Below, piece after piece: positions 45,672 to 53,540 of a stretch of DNA of 64,000 nucleotides. The position numbers were made by a program, and so were the translations under genes. Within the stretch, counting starts at the first letter, position 1. Each line of letters begins with the position of its first letter. Source of the stretch: Deinococcus puniceus (GTDB taxonomy: Bacteria > Deinococcota > Deinococci > Deinococcales > Deinococcaceae); NCBI RefSeq assembly GCF_001644565.1, contig NZ_CP011387.1, positions 852,501-916,500 on the forward strand, read 5' to 3'. The notes under the pieces were generated by a model. The model searched no databases. It had not been told where the DNA came from and was given only the letters and a program-made list of their open reading frames with translations.

Positions 45672-45833
45672 ATGATCAAATTCCGCCGCCAGAATGCCCT
45701 GACCCCCGAAAAAGACGCCGAAGTGAACATCAACCTCGTGCCGCTGCTGTTTTTCGTGGTGGGTTACGTGGCCGTGCGTGCCCTGCTGCACACCGCCCAG
45801 ACCGCCGCGCCTGACGGAGACGCCGCCGAATAA
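45672..45833 (+). CDS. Small single-pass membrane protein (53 aa)
   Basis: MIKFRRQNALTPEKDAEVNI, then one membrane helix (NLVPLLFFVVGYVAVRALLH) and an Ala/Asp-rich tail. No family recognised. Positively charged residues before the helix predict the N-terminus inside. The exact leaderless promoter spacing upstream is what makes this short frame credible. Confidence 0.6.
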   Translation: MIKFRRQNALTPEKDAEVNINLVPLLFFVVGYVAVRALLHTAQTAAPDGDAAE

Positions 45834-45870
45834 CCGGCCCTACGGACTCCACTCCGCGTAGCCCGGACTC

Positions 45871-45889
45871 TTTCCCACTCGCTCTGCTC
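45871..45889. repeat. TTTCCCACTCGCTCTGCTC module, second copy
   Basis: Identical 19 bases to 42776; GGACTCCACTC-type sequence precedes both. Confidence 0.55.
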
Positions 45890-46018
45890 CCCTTCGGGGT
45901 TTTGCAAATCGGATCGGATCCTAAATAGAGCAGGATTCAAGTCGGTTTCCGCTTTACCCCCAAACAGTGCCCCCAGCCCCGCTAGGGCGGTGTGATGACC
46001 CCGAAAGACTAGCCGCGC

Positions 46019-46024
46019 TACTCT
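46019..46024 (+). promoter_or_regulatory. Leaderless-type -10 box TACTCT
   Basis: TAnnnT with 6 nt to the ATG at 46031. Confidence 0.6.
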
Positions 46025-46030
46025 GACTCT

Positions 46031-46459
46031 ATGACCAATCCCGCCCCTCAACAATTCAAGAGCGCCCGCAGTGGCCGCTACGTGGTTCCCGGTTGGATGA
46101 ATCTGGTGCCCGGCCAGAGCGACAGCGTCGAAATTCAGCTCAACATCGAAGAAAAAGACCTGACGCGTGAGCAGGCCAGCCTTCTGATCGAGTACTGGGC
46201 CACCCCCACCGACCTCACCCTGCAAAGCGTGCTGCCTGTGCGGGCTTTTACGGCTGCCCCCGAAGGCTGGTGCGTGTTCGTACCCGCGCAGGGCCGCGTG
46301 TTGGTGCGGGCCATCGATCCCCAGCCCAATCCGCCTGTGCTGGCAAGCCACTGGATCAACGTCGATCCCCAGACGCCCGCCGGAACCACCGTGCACGTGC
46401 AGGTCAACTTCCCCGTTGCGCCTACGCCCGTGCAGAATCTGTTTTTGAAACCGAACTGA
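46031..46459 (+). CDS. Hypothetical protein (142 aa)
   Basis: Soluble, beta-rich protein without signal peptide. It starts MTNPAPQQFKSARSGRYVVP and includes SDSVEIQLNIEEKDLTREQA. The second half has the pattern ASHWINVDPQTPAGTTVHVQ. An immunoglobulin-like or jelly-roll fold is possible, but no family is recognised. It has its own leaderless-type promoter and is convergent with mqnB. Confidence 0.65.
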   Translation: MTNPAPQQFKSARSGRYVVPGWMNLVPGQSDSVEIQLNIEEKDLTREQASLLIEYWATPTDLTLQSVLPVRAFTAAPEGWCVFVPAQGRVLVRAIDPQPNPPVLASHWINVDPQTPAGTTVHVQVNFPVAPTPVQNLFLKPN

Positions 46460-46521
46460 GGGCGGAGGAAGTGGGCTGTAGGGTGCGGCGAAAAGCCCGT
46501 CCTACAGCTCATTGTTGGTGT

Positions 46522-47202
46522 TTACCACCCCAAAAGTCCTTCCACGCCCCGCCTTGTCGCCGCCAATGCCTCTCCCAGTTTCCAGCTTGCCCGGTCACGC
46601 GGCCCCACCGGGTTGCTTATGCCGCGTATTTCTAGTGCGGGCACGCCCCAGCGCAGGGCCGCGTGCGCCACACCCGCGCCTTCCATGCCTTCGCACATTG
46701 CACCGGGAAAGCGGGCGGCGAGGGCATGGGCCACAGCCACATTACCTGTAACCGTGGACAGCGTGAGGGCGGGGCCGTAGCCGACGCGTAGGCCAGACTG
46801 TTGCCCCCCGGAATGCTGGAGGCGTTCGGCCAGAGCCTGTGCGCCTTGCCATGCCGGAAATATCCCCCCATTGGGCTGATCGGAGGGTTGATCGGGCTGC
46901 ACGCTGAGGCCCAATTCCTCCAAAGACAAAAACGTTTCCTGACCCGGTAAGCCGTCTACCGCGCCCAAATCGGCCTGTGCCATCAGGCTGGAAACGGCGA
47001 GATCGCCGGGATTCAGGCCGCTGCCGGGGTACGCGCCGCCGATTCCGGCACTGACGGCCAGATCATAGGGTTCCTGCATCAGCTCTTGCTGGGTGGTCAG
47101 GGCTGCCGCCACCGCGCCCACGCCGCACACGACGACATGCGCGGGCACGCCTGCCAGCCTCGCCGCTTCGCCCGCTGTGGCTACGATAATCAGGACTTTC
47201 AT
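46522..47202 (-). CDS. mqnB: Futalosine hydrolase
   Basis: 226 aa nucleoside-phosphorylase-fold hydrolase that cuts futalosine to hypoxanthine and dehypoxanthine futalosine in the alternative menaquinone pathway. Motifs: MKVLIIVATAGEAARL, VVCGVGAVAAALTTQQELM, AVSAGIGGAYPGSGLNPGDL, and the closing FPGAMCEGMEGAGVAHAALR. EIRGISNPVGPRDRASWKL holds the catalytic Asp-type region. mqnD lies 15 kb downstream in this window. A TACTGA hexamer 6 nt before the ATG nearly fits the leaderless promoter rule. Confidence 0.92.
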   Translation of the reverse strand: MKVLIIVATAGEAARLAGVPAHVVVCGVGAVAAALTTQQELMQEPYDLAVSAGIGGAYPGSGLNPGDLAVSSLMAQADLGAVDGLPGQETFLSLEELGLSVQPDQPSDQPNGGIFPAWQGAQALAERLQHSGGQQSGLRVGYGPALTLSTVTGNVAVAHALAARFPGAMCEGMEGAGVAHAALRWGVPALEIRGISNPVGPRDRASWKLGEALAATRRGVEGLLGW

Positions 47203-47250
47203 GTGCGGTCAGTATGCGGCAGTCGGAGTGTGGGCGGGGGAGAAAAGCGT

Positions 47251-47273
47251 CAAAGGGTCTAGGGTCTAAGAAC
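47251..47273. repeat. TTAGACCC-type repeat
   Basis: CAAAGGGTCTAGGGTCTAAG, one arm only, between mqnB and the end of the transglutaminase fusion gene. Confidence 0.6.
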
Positions 47274-47291
47274 GGCTGCGCGTTTGGGACA

Positions 47292-50174
47292 CTAACGCCG
47301 CACCTTCCGCACCAGTTCCCGCAACTTCTTTGCCCCTTCCGGCGAGGCTTCCGGCGAATAGCGGGCTTCGTGGTAGGCGTTCAGGAAGGCGCTCAGCGAT
47401 TCCGAGGACTGAGGCCAACGCTGCTGCACACGCAGGGCGTAGGCGCTGGCGGTTTCTCCGGGGGCGCGGGGCAGGCGCAGGCGCAGGGTCAGGTCATGCA
47501 GAGCGCGGGCGGCGAGGTCACGGGGGCGGGCGGCGCGGCGGGCCACCAACAGGGCGGGCACAAAGGCCAACGCGATCAGCCCCAGCAAGGCCAACAGATA
47601 CGGCGCGGCCCCCACTTCGCCAAGCCCCACGCGCCCCAGCAGGCTGCGTTGCTGCTCGCCGTTGTAGCCCACTACCGTATCGTTCCAGCGGTTTTGAAGG
47701 GCGTCCACGCGCAGGCGCAGGCGGGCAAAGGTACCGATGGGCGCGGCTTGGGTAGCATTCGGGCGGGTCAGGGCAGTGCTGAGGTTGGTGTTCAGGCGGG
47801 CGGGGGCCACCACCGCTGTCGGGTCTACCCGCGTCCAGCCGCGCCCTGCCAGCCACACTTCTACCCAAGCATGCGCGTCCTGCTGCCGCACGATCAGGTA
47901 GCCGCCGTCCGGGTTGATTTCGCCGCCCAGATACCCACCCACGATCCGGGCAGGCAACCCCGCCGCCCGCATCAAGAAGGCGAAGGCACTGGCGTAATGC
48001 TCGCAGAATCCGGTGCGTGCGCCCACAGTTGAAGTACCGAACAAGAAAGCGTCCACGCGGTTTTCTTCGGGCAAAATGGGCGGATTCAGGGTATAGGTGA
48101 AGCCGCCCGTTTGGAGGTAGTTCAGCGCCGCTTCTATGCGCGCCGCTGGGGCCAACCCAGTCCAACTGGCCGCCAAGTCGCGGGCGCGGGGACTCTGGCC
48201 CACTGGGAGCAGCAGGTTGTAATTCAGGCGCTCAGGGCTTTCCTGGACGCCTAGGCGGGCGCTGCGGCCCCGGATGGCGTAGCGGGCGCGGTTGGTGCTG
48301 GGGCGCGGGTTCACGGCCTGAAACGCCGTAGACAGGAACGCGCCGGGCGGCAGTTGGGTGGGCACGTCCAGCGCCAGTAGCCACGGTTTGCCGTTGGGTT
48401 CCAGCGTCAGGGTGTAGGCGCTCTCCGGGCCAGTCGCCTCTATGCTGGGCGACGCACCCCGCAGCCGCGCCTGTGTCCACGCCAAGCCGTCATACCCCTC
48501 GAATACTGGGCCGCGCCAGTAGCGGTCTTGGGGGTCAGGCAGGCCCATGCTGAAATCGGCGCGGAAGGCGACCGCATTGCTGCGGGCCAGGTCGCTGAAT
48601 TCTCCGGCGCGAATTTCGTCCGACAGCCCGGTTTGGGCGCGGCCTTGCAGCGGCAACTGCCACAGCGGGCCGTCTGGGCGCGGAAACAGAACGAACAGCA
48701 CCAGCATCAGCGGGAGCGCGAGCGCCACTACTTTGCCCGCCGTTCGCAGGGGGCCGGGTTCTGTATCGGCCTGAGTGTTTGGCACCACCCACACGCCCGC
48801 CACCGCCAGCATCAGGGTGATGCTCAGCAGGGCGTGCAGGGCGACGAGTGGCCCCTGCCCATGCAAAAAGTGCGTGAACGTGACGAACAAGCCCAGCAGC
48901 ACCAGCAGCCGGGCGTCACGCATATTCCGCGATTCGGCGGCTTTGAGGGCCACCAACAAACCCAGCAAGGCCGTGCCCGCATCACTGCCCAGCAGCGTGC
49001 CGTATTCGGCGTTGAGGGCCACCGCCGCCAGCCCTGCCGCGATGCCCAGCAGCCAACTGGGGAGGTGGCGTGGCAGTCGCCAAGTCTGTATGGCTTGGGG
49101 CTGTAGAGGACGGGTCTGCCACGCGGTATAGCCCAGCAAGACGGCGCTTAGTACCGACACCCACACGGGTTGGCGCAGCACTCCCGGCGCGAGGGCCACT
49201 GCCAGCCCGAACAGCGTAAAGCGCAGGGCGGCGGCGGGGAGAATGGGGAGAAGATGGGGGGATTTTGGGGCAGGCAGAGGCGCGGGCAACGGCTGATGCA
49301 GCGCCAATGCCGTCAGGGACGCCCGTGCGTGGGCTTCTCCAGCGGCTACAGGCAAGGTGTGCCCCGGCAGAGTTAGGCCGAACGGCAGGCCACTCGCCCG
49401 CGCCGCGCCGATCCAAGCACTCAGCCGAGAAAGGCGGGCCTCGGTATTGCCCAGCGCCGCCGTATCGGCCCAGTCGAACATCAGGGCCGTCCCTGCCGGG
49501 GCGTCGAATTCGCGGGTCAGCAGCGTGCCCGTGCGGGCGGCGTGCTTCCAAGACACGAGGCGCGGCGAGTCTCCCGGTACGTAAGCCCGCAAGCCCGAAA
49601 AATCTTCGGTGCCAGCGGTACGGGTCAGGCCTTCGCCAGCGGCCCCGGTACGGCGCGTGGGCGGCGGTGCGCTCTGTTCGGGGGCCGGAAACACGGCGGG
49701 CAGCACCTCCAGCCCCACGTCTGCCAGCGGCAACACCTGCACCCAGCGCCACAGGCCGAGGCTGTCGTAAGCGGCGATCTGCACACGGGGCAGGGTGAGC
49801 GGGCCGCGTGCTTGGGCAGGAAGCTTAAGAGTAAATCGGCCCGCTGCCTCTGCCGGAGTGCGTCCAGTGGCGGTAGTTGTTCCCAGACGCACTTCGAACG
49901 GCGTGCCTGCCAGTCCCGTCGCCCCCCCGGTCAAGGCCGATTCGGTTCCCGCGAACGCCTCCATCGGTGCGTCCAACTTGACCCTTAATGCACGCCCCGC
50001 CCGCATGGCCTGTCCGGCGGTGACGGCCCAGACGCCTGCCAGCAAGAAGGTCGCGCCGTAGCCCAAACTTAGGCTGTAATTCACGCAGCCCACCAGGGTC
50101 AGCACGGTCAGCAGCAGGAAGCCGACGCCCATGCGGGTGGGGCGTAGGCGGTAGGAGAGGGCAGAGAGAGCCAA
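47292..50174 (-). CDS. DUF58-transglutaminase (TgpA-like) fusion membrane protein
   Basis: 960 aa. N-terminal part (about 1-290): two membrane helices, then a DUF58 domain with the signature FSGLRAYVPGDSPRLVSWKH, AARTGTLLTREFD. The middle (about 315-500) is a block of membrane helices of the TgpA/DUF3488 type. The extracytoplasmic transglutaminase-like domain (about 690-800) has the triad Cys in RTGFCEHYASAF, His in QDAHAWVEVW and Asp in TRVDPTAVV. A last helix (about 865) and a DUF4129-like cytoplasmic tail follow. In many bacteria moxR, a DUF58 gene and a tgpA gene are separate neighbours; here the latter two are one ORF following moxR by 12 nt. Function in envelope assembly or protein maturation is inferred. 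Confidence 0.85.
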   Translation of the reverse strand: MALSALSYRLRPTRMGVGFLLLTVLTLVGCVNYSLSLGYGATFLLAGVWAVTAGQAMRAGRALRVKLDAPMEAFAGTESALTGGATGLAGTPFEVRLGTTTATGRTPAEAAGRFTLKLPAQARGPLTLPRVQIAAYDSLGLWRWVQVLPLADVGLEVLPAVFPAPEQSAPPPTRRTGAAGEGLTRTAGTEDFSGLRAYVPGDSPRLVSWKHAARTGTLLTREFDAPAGTALMFDWADTAALGNTEARLSRLSAWIGAARASGLPFGLTLPGHTLPVAAGEAHARASLTALALHQPLPAPLPAPKSPHLLPILPAAALRFTLFGLAVALAPGVLRQPVWVSVLSAVLLGYTAWQTRPLQPQAIQTWRLPRHLPSWLLGIAAGLAAVALNAEYGTLLGSDAGTALLGLLVALKAAESRNMRDARLLVLLGLFVTFTHFLHGQGPLVALHALLSITLMLAVAGVWVVPNTQADTEPGPLRTAGKVVALALPLMLVLFVLFPRPDGPLWQLPLQGRAQTGLSDEIRAGEFSDLARSNAVAFRADFSMGLPDPQDRYWRGPVFEGYDGLAWTQARLRGASPSIEATGPESAYTLTLEPNGKPWLLALDVPTQLPPGAFLSTAFQAVNPRPSTNRARYAIRGRSARLGVQESPERLNYNLLLPVGQSPRARDLAASWTGLAPAARIEAALNYLQTGGFTYTLNPPILPEENRVDAFLFGTSTVGARTGFCEHYASAFAFLMRAAGLPARIVGGYLGGEINPDGGYLIVRQQDAHAWVEVWLAGRGWTRVDPTAVVAPARLNTNLSTALTRPNATQAAPIGTFARLRLRVDALQNRWNDTVVGYNGEQQRSLLGRVGLGEVGAAPYLLALLGLIALAFVPALLVARRAARPRDLAARALHDLTLRLRLPRAPGETASAYALRVQQRWPQSSESLSAFLNAYHEARYSPEASPEGAKKLRELVRKVRR

Positions 50175-50186
50175 GGGGGAGGCCGT

Positions 50187-51173
50187 TTAAGGAATCGGCG
50201 TGTCGGCCAGCACTCGGGCCATCACGTCCCCGATTCTTATGCTGGGGTCACGCACGGGCAGGCGGTGGGCGGCCAGCGCGGGAAAGATGGCCTGCACGTC
50301 TTCGGGCAGCACCATGCGGCGGCCCGCCAAGTAAGCCCACGCTTTGGCGGCGGCCAACAGCGCGAGCAGAGCGCGTGGACTCAGGCCTGCCGCCAAAGCC
50401 GCATGCTCACGGGTAGCGCGGGCCAGCAGTTGCAGGTAATCCAGTAGCGGGGCCGCCGCGTGTACCCCGTCGACTTCGCGCTGGATGGCGGTCAGCAGGG
50501 GCGCGTTCAGCACAGGCGGCAAGTCGCGCACGGTCAGCACCCGCCCGCCTGTTTCCAGCAGGGTGCGCTCGGCGCGGGCGTCGGGGTAGCCCAGCGTTAC
50601 GGTCAGCAAAAAGCGGTCTAGCTGTGCTTCGGGCAGGGGCGATGTGCCCACGAACGCTGCCGGGTTTTGCGTGGCGATCACAAAAAATGGATCGGGCAAC
50701 GGGCGCGTGACGCCGCCTTCACTGACCTGCCGTTCTTCCATCGCTTCCAGCAACGCGCCCTGCGTTTTGGGCGTGGCCCGGTTGATTTCATCGGCCAGCA
50801 ACACTTCAGAGAAAATGGGGCCAGCGTGATAGCGGAACTCGGCGGCAGCGGCGTCCCACACGCTGACGCCCAGCAAGTCGGTGGGCAAGAGGTCTGCCGT
50901 GAACTGCACCCGCCGGAACGCCAGCCCCATCGTGCGGGCGAGACCGTGTGCCAGCGTGGTTTTACCCACGCCCGGTTGGTCTTCGATCAGCAGGTGCCCC
51001 CGCGCCAGCAAGCAGGCCACCGCAAGGCGCACCTGATGGCTTTTGCCTAAAATCACGTTGTCCAGTTGCGCGAGCGCGGCGGCCAAAGCCTGACTGTGCA
51101 TGGTCTGTGACCCGGCAGGCGCAGATCCGGTAGACGCAGCCCCGGTAGAGAACGAAACGGCAGCACGAGTCAT
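50187..51173 (-). CDS. MoxR family AAA+ ATPase
   Basis: 328 aa. Walker A EDQPGVGKTTLAHGLA, Walker B VLLADEINRATPKTQGALLE, sensor 1 FFVIATQNPAAFVGTSPLPE and an Arg finger in LPEAQLDRFLL, all typical of MoxR. The N-terminal 25 residues (STGAASTGSAPAGSQ) look disordered; MHSQALAAALAQL would be a shorter alternative start. MoxR proteins act as chaperone-like partners of DUF58/VWA and transglutaminase proteins, matching the fusion gene 12 nt downstream. Confidence 0.9.
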   Translation of the reverse strand: MTRAAVSFSTGAASTGSAPAGSQTMHSQALAAALAQLDNVILGKSHQVRLAVACLLARGHLLIEDQPGVGKTTLAHGLARTMGLAFRRVQFTADLLPTDLLGVSVWDAAAAEFRYHAGPIFSEVLLADEINRATPKTQGALLEAMEERQVSEGGVTRPLPDPFFVIATQNPAAFVGTSPLPEAQLDRFLLTVTLGYPDARAERTLLETGGRVLTVRDLPPVLNAPLLTAIQREVDGVHAAAPLLDYLQLLARATREHAALAAGLSPRALLALLAAAKAWAYLAGRRMVLPEDVQAIFPALAAHRLPVRDPSIRIGDVMARVLADTPIP

Positions 51174-51251
51174 ATGCCCAGCAGCCTAGCCGCCCGCCTC
51201 TGACAGAACTGCGACATGAGGCGGGGATCAATGCGGCACCTCACCACGCGC

Positions 51252-51257
51252 TACGCT
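51252..51257 (+). promoter_or_regulatory. Leaderless-type -10 box TACGCT
   Basis: TAnnnT ending 7 nt before the ATG at 51265. Confidence 0.55.
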
Positions 51258-51264
51258 AGGCCCA

Positions 51265-51810
51265 ATGAACGTTGTCGTGTTTGACCTTGAAACCACTGGC
51301 CTGTCGCCCGAACGGGACGGCATCGTCGAAATCGGCGCGGTAAGGATTGTCGATGGGCGCGTGGACGAGAGCCAGAAGTTTGAAACCTTGGTGCGCCCCA
51401 CCAGCGAAAGCGGCAGCACCCTCCAGATTCCGTGGCGGGCGCAGCAGGTTCACGGCATTTCGGACGCGATGGTCAGGAGTGCGCCCACCATCGCGCAGGC
51501 GCTTCCCGATTTTCTGGCCTTTGTAGGAGAGTCGCCTGTGGTGGCCCACAACGCGCCTTTCGACAACGGGTTTGTGCGGGTGGCGGCGCGCCGAGCGGGC
51601 CTGACTTGGGCACCGCCCACCGAATACTGCACCGTGCAGCTTTCACGCCGCGCCTTTCCCCGCGAACGCGCCCACAATCTAGGAGTGCTGGCCGAGCGCC
51701 TGAATCTGACCTTTGCCGAGGGAGGCCGCCACCGCTCGTTCGGAGACGTGCAGGTGACAGCGCAGGCGTTCGTGCAACTGATGGAGCGGCTGAAGGTGGC
51801 GAGTCGGTAG
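51265..51810 (+). CDS. DnaQ-like 3'-5' exonuclease (DEDDh)
   Basis: 181 aa, only the exonuclease domain. Exo I is [20 protein letters not shown] (Asp and Glu), Exo II is [15 protein letters not shown] (Asp), and Exo III is [12 protein letters not shown] (His and Asp), so all four metal ligands and the general-base His are present. It could be a polymerase III epsilon proofreading subunit or a stand-alone repair or RNA exonuclease. The lack of a C-terminal clamp- or polymerase-binding tail gives no decision. It is divergent from moxR. Confidence 0.85.
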   Translation: MNVVVFDLETTGLSPERDGIVEIGAVRIVDGRVDESQKFETLVRPTSESGSTLQIPWRAQQVHGISDAMVRSAPTIAQALPDFLAFVGESPVVAHNAPFDNGFVRVAARRAGLTWAPPTEYCTVQLSRRAFPRERAHNLGVLAERLNLTFAEGGRHRSFGDVQVTAQAFVQLMERLKVASR

Positions 51811-51829
51811 GGCGATTTGCGGAGGCTTT

Positions 51830-51930
51830 GTCTAAGGGCCTAGGGTCGAAGGGTCGAAGGGTCGAAGAACAGCACTTGTCCTCCCCTCTCCTGCGGAGCT
51901 TTTCAAGTCTTCAGCAACGGGGGGGTTCGC
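51830..51930. repeat. TTAGACCC-type repeat with GTCGAAGG run, plus short GC-rich module
   Basis: 51830-51870: GTCTAAGGGCCTAGG followed by three tandem GGTCGAAG units. 51876-51930: CTTGTCCTCCCCTCTCCTGC, GGAGCTTTTCAAGTCT and CAGCAACGGGGGGGTTC, shared with 59231-59298. Confidence 0.65.
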
Positions 51931-51958
51931 CCTTCAATTCAGCCCCAACACCCCTCAT

Positions 51959-53221
51959 TCAGGCAGGCGCACGCACCAAGCCCAACCCCACATCGGCGGG
52001 GTTGGTGCCGCTGGCGAGGCCCGCAAAAGTGGCCGATCCTGCCACCCGCGTGCCCAGTTGCAGCAGGCTGAGTTGGTTGGCCCCGATCAGTTTTTCGGCC
52101 CACAGTGCGGTAATTCCGGCCACATGCGGGGTCGCCATGCTCGTGCCGCTCATGCTGATGAAGGGGTTGGCGCTGCCGCCGCCCGCCCGCGCCGATACGG
52201 TGTTCACGCCGGGGGCCGCGATATTGGCGTTGGTATTGGAAAACGGCGCGACGACTAACCCGCCTGCCGATTGACCCGGTGCAGATTGACCCAGCGCCGC
52301 TACGCTCAAGAATCCGGTACTGACGGCGGGCGGGGCCACGCTCACTTCCCAGTCCTTGTTTTTGCCGCGCTCGCTCTCGTTTCCGGCGGCGGCCACCAGC
52401 AGCACGGGCCGTTCTTCTGCGCCCCAGTGCTGCGCGGTGTAGGCCAACGCCTCGAACATCTTCACATTGGCCCGGTAGCCTTCTAGGGCAATAGACGTTG
52501 CCAGCGGCGCGGGATAGCCCTGCTTGATCAGGCGATCCACCAAGCCCGGAAAGTCGATGCCCAGCGACATGCTGATCACGTGTGCACCTTCCTGCACCGC
52601 CCACAAGATGGCGCGGGCGATGGCCTCGCTGCTGCCGCCCTGCTCGCCCAGCACTTTGCCGATCAAGGCCTTGCCCACGCCCCGCGCCACACCCATACGC
52701 GTGCCGTTCACGTCGCGGCCAAAAATCGTTCCCGCGCAGTGCGTGCCGTGGCCCTCGCGGTCGCCGTTGCCGTCGCCGCTAAAGTCTTCTTGCACCAAAT
52801 CCACACCCGCAAAGGCCGGATGCGCGGCGTCTATGCCCGTATCCAGCACCGCCACTACGGCCCCCGCGCCCGTGTAGGGGCTGGAATCTGCGCCCACGGC
52901 GGCAATGCCCCAAGCGTTGGGTACAGCGTTCGTCTCAGCCAAGTCTCGCCGTTCTACAGGCCGAATCAGGCGCAGGGGTACGCTGGGGGCAATAGCCCGC
53001 ACGTTGCTTTCCTGCGCCAGATCGGGCAGATCACGGCGGTCTAGGCGTTCCACCGTCACGCGGGGCCGGGTCGCGCGCCGTCTGGAAGGCCGGGCTGCCT
53101 GTGCGTCGGCAGGAGCAGAGCTGAAGTCTGGTCTGAACGCCTCAGCCGCCGCCCCCTCGAACACATCCCGCGTCGCGTCCTGAACCGAAATTTCCCGCAG
53201 CACCACGAAGGTTTCTTTCAT
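51959..53221 (-). CDS. Subtilisin-like serine protease (S8) without visible signal peptide
   Basis: 420 aa. The catalytic triad is complete: Asp127 in VVAVLDTGIDAAHP, His161 in REGHGTHCAGTI, Ser361 in FISMSGTSMATPHVAG, with oxyanion Asn281 in VAAAGNESE. The N-terminal region (1-95) is a prodomain-like stretch with a basic cluster (SRRRATRPR) but no hydrophobic signal sequence, so the protein may stay in the cytoplasm or leave by another route. AAGGGGG precedes the ATG. No precursor or immunity-type gene adjoins. The substrate is unknown. Confidence 0.88.
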   Translation of the reverse strand: MKETFVVLREISVQDATRDVFEGAAAEAFRPDFSSAPADAQAARPSRRRATRPRVTVERLDRRDLPDLAQESNVRAIAPSVPLRLIRPVERRDLAETNAVPNAWGIAAVGADSSPYTGAGAVVAVLDTGIDAAHPAFAGVDLVQEDFSGDGNGDREGHGTHCAGTIFGRDVNGTRMGVARGVGKALIGKVLGEQGGSSEAIARAILWAVQEGAHVISMSLGIDFPGLVDRLIKQGYPAPLATSIALEGYRANVKMFEALAYTAQHWGAEERPVLLVAAAGNESERGKNKDWEVSVAPPAVSTGFLSVAALGQSAPGQSAGGLVVAPFSNTNANIAAPGVNTVSARAGGGSANPFISMSGTSMATPHVAGITALWAEKLIGANQLSLLQLGTRVAGSATFAGLASGTNPADVGLGLVRAPA

Positions 53222-53540
53222 GCGCCTGCCCCCTTGCAGCCCAAGCCTCGGCTGCGTTTTCTTGCTGTTGCCAGCCTACAGAATGGGACGTGATCAGGGC
53301 ATGACCACCGCAGAGGCGGAGGCATCAGTGTCTCAACTCGCGCACAGCGCAATGACATCGGCCACCCTGCCTTTCCTCCTGCCCACACCTACGTTCTCTA
53401 GAGCAGTTCTCCGAAGTACACCACCGAAGAAAGAGCTTTTCGGTGGCTCCATTCTCTGCTCCGCAGCTCTTCGAGTCCGTCCTGTTCGATAAAATTCAAT
53501 TGCTCCGCTCGGTCATTAGTCCGGCAGATGCTTTAAGCCC
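53222..53540. other. Gap with repeat modules and a hairpin
   Basis: Contains the hairpin CCACCGAA/TTCGGTGG (53421-53446, no T-run) and a CTCCGCAGCTCTTCGAGTCCG module related to the one at 57085. No gene is supported. Confidence 0.45.

Noticed and set aside
53421..53446. Hairpin CCACCGAA/TTCGGTGG as a terminator
   Set aside because: There is no T-run on either strand, so it is listed only as part of the gap description.
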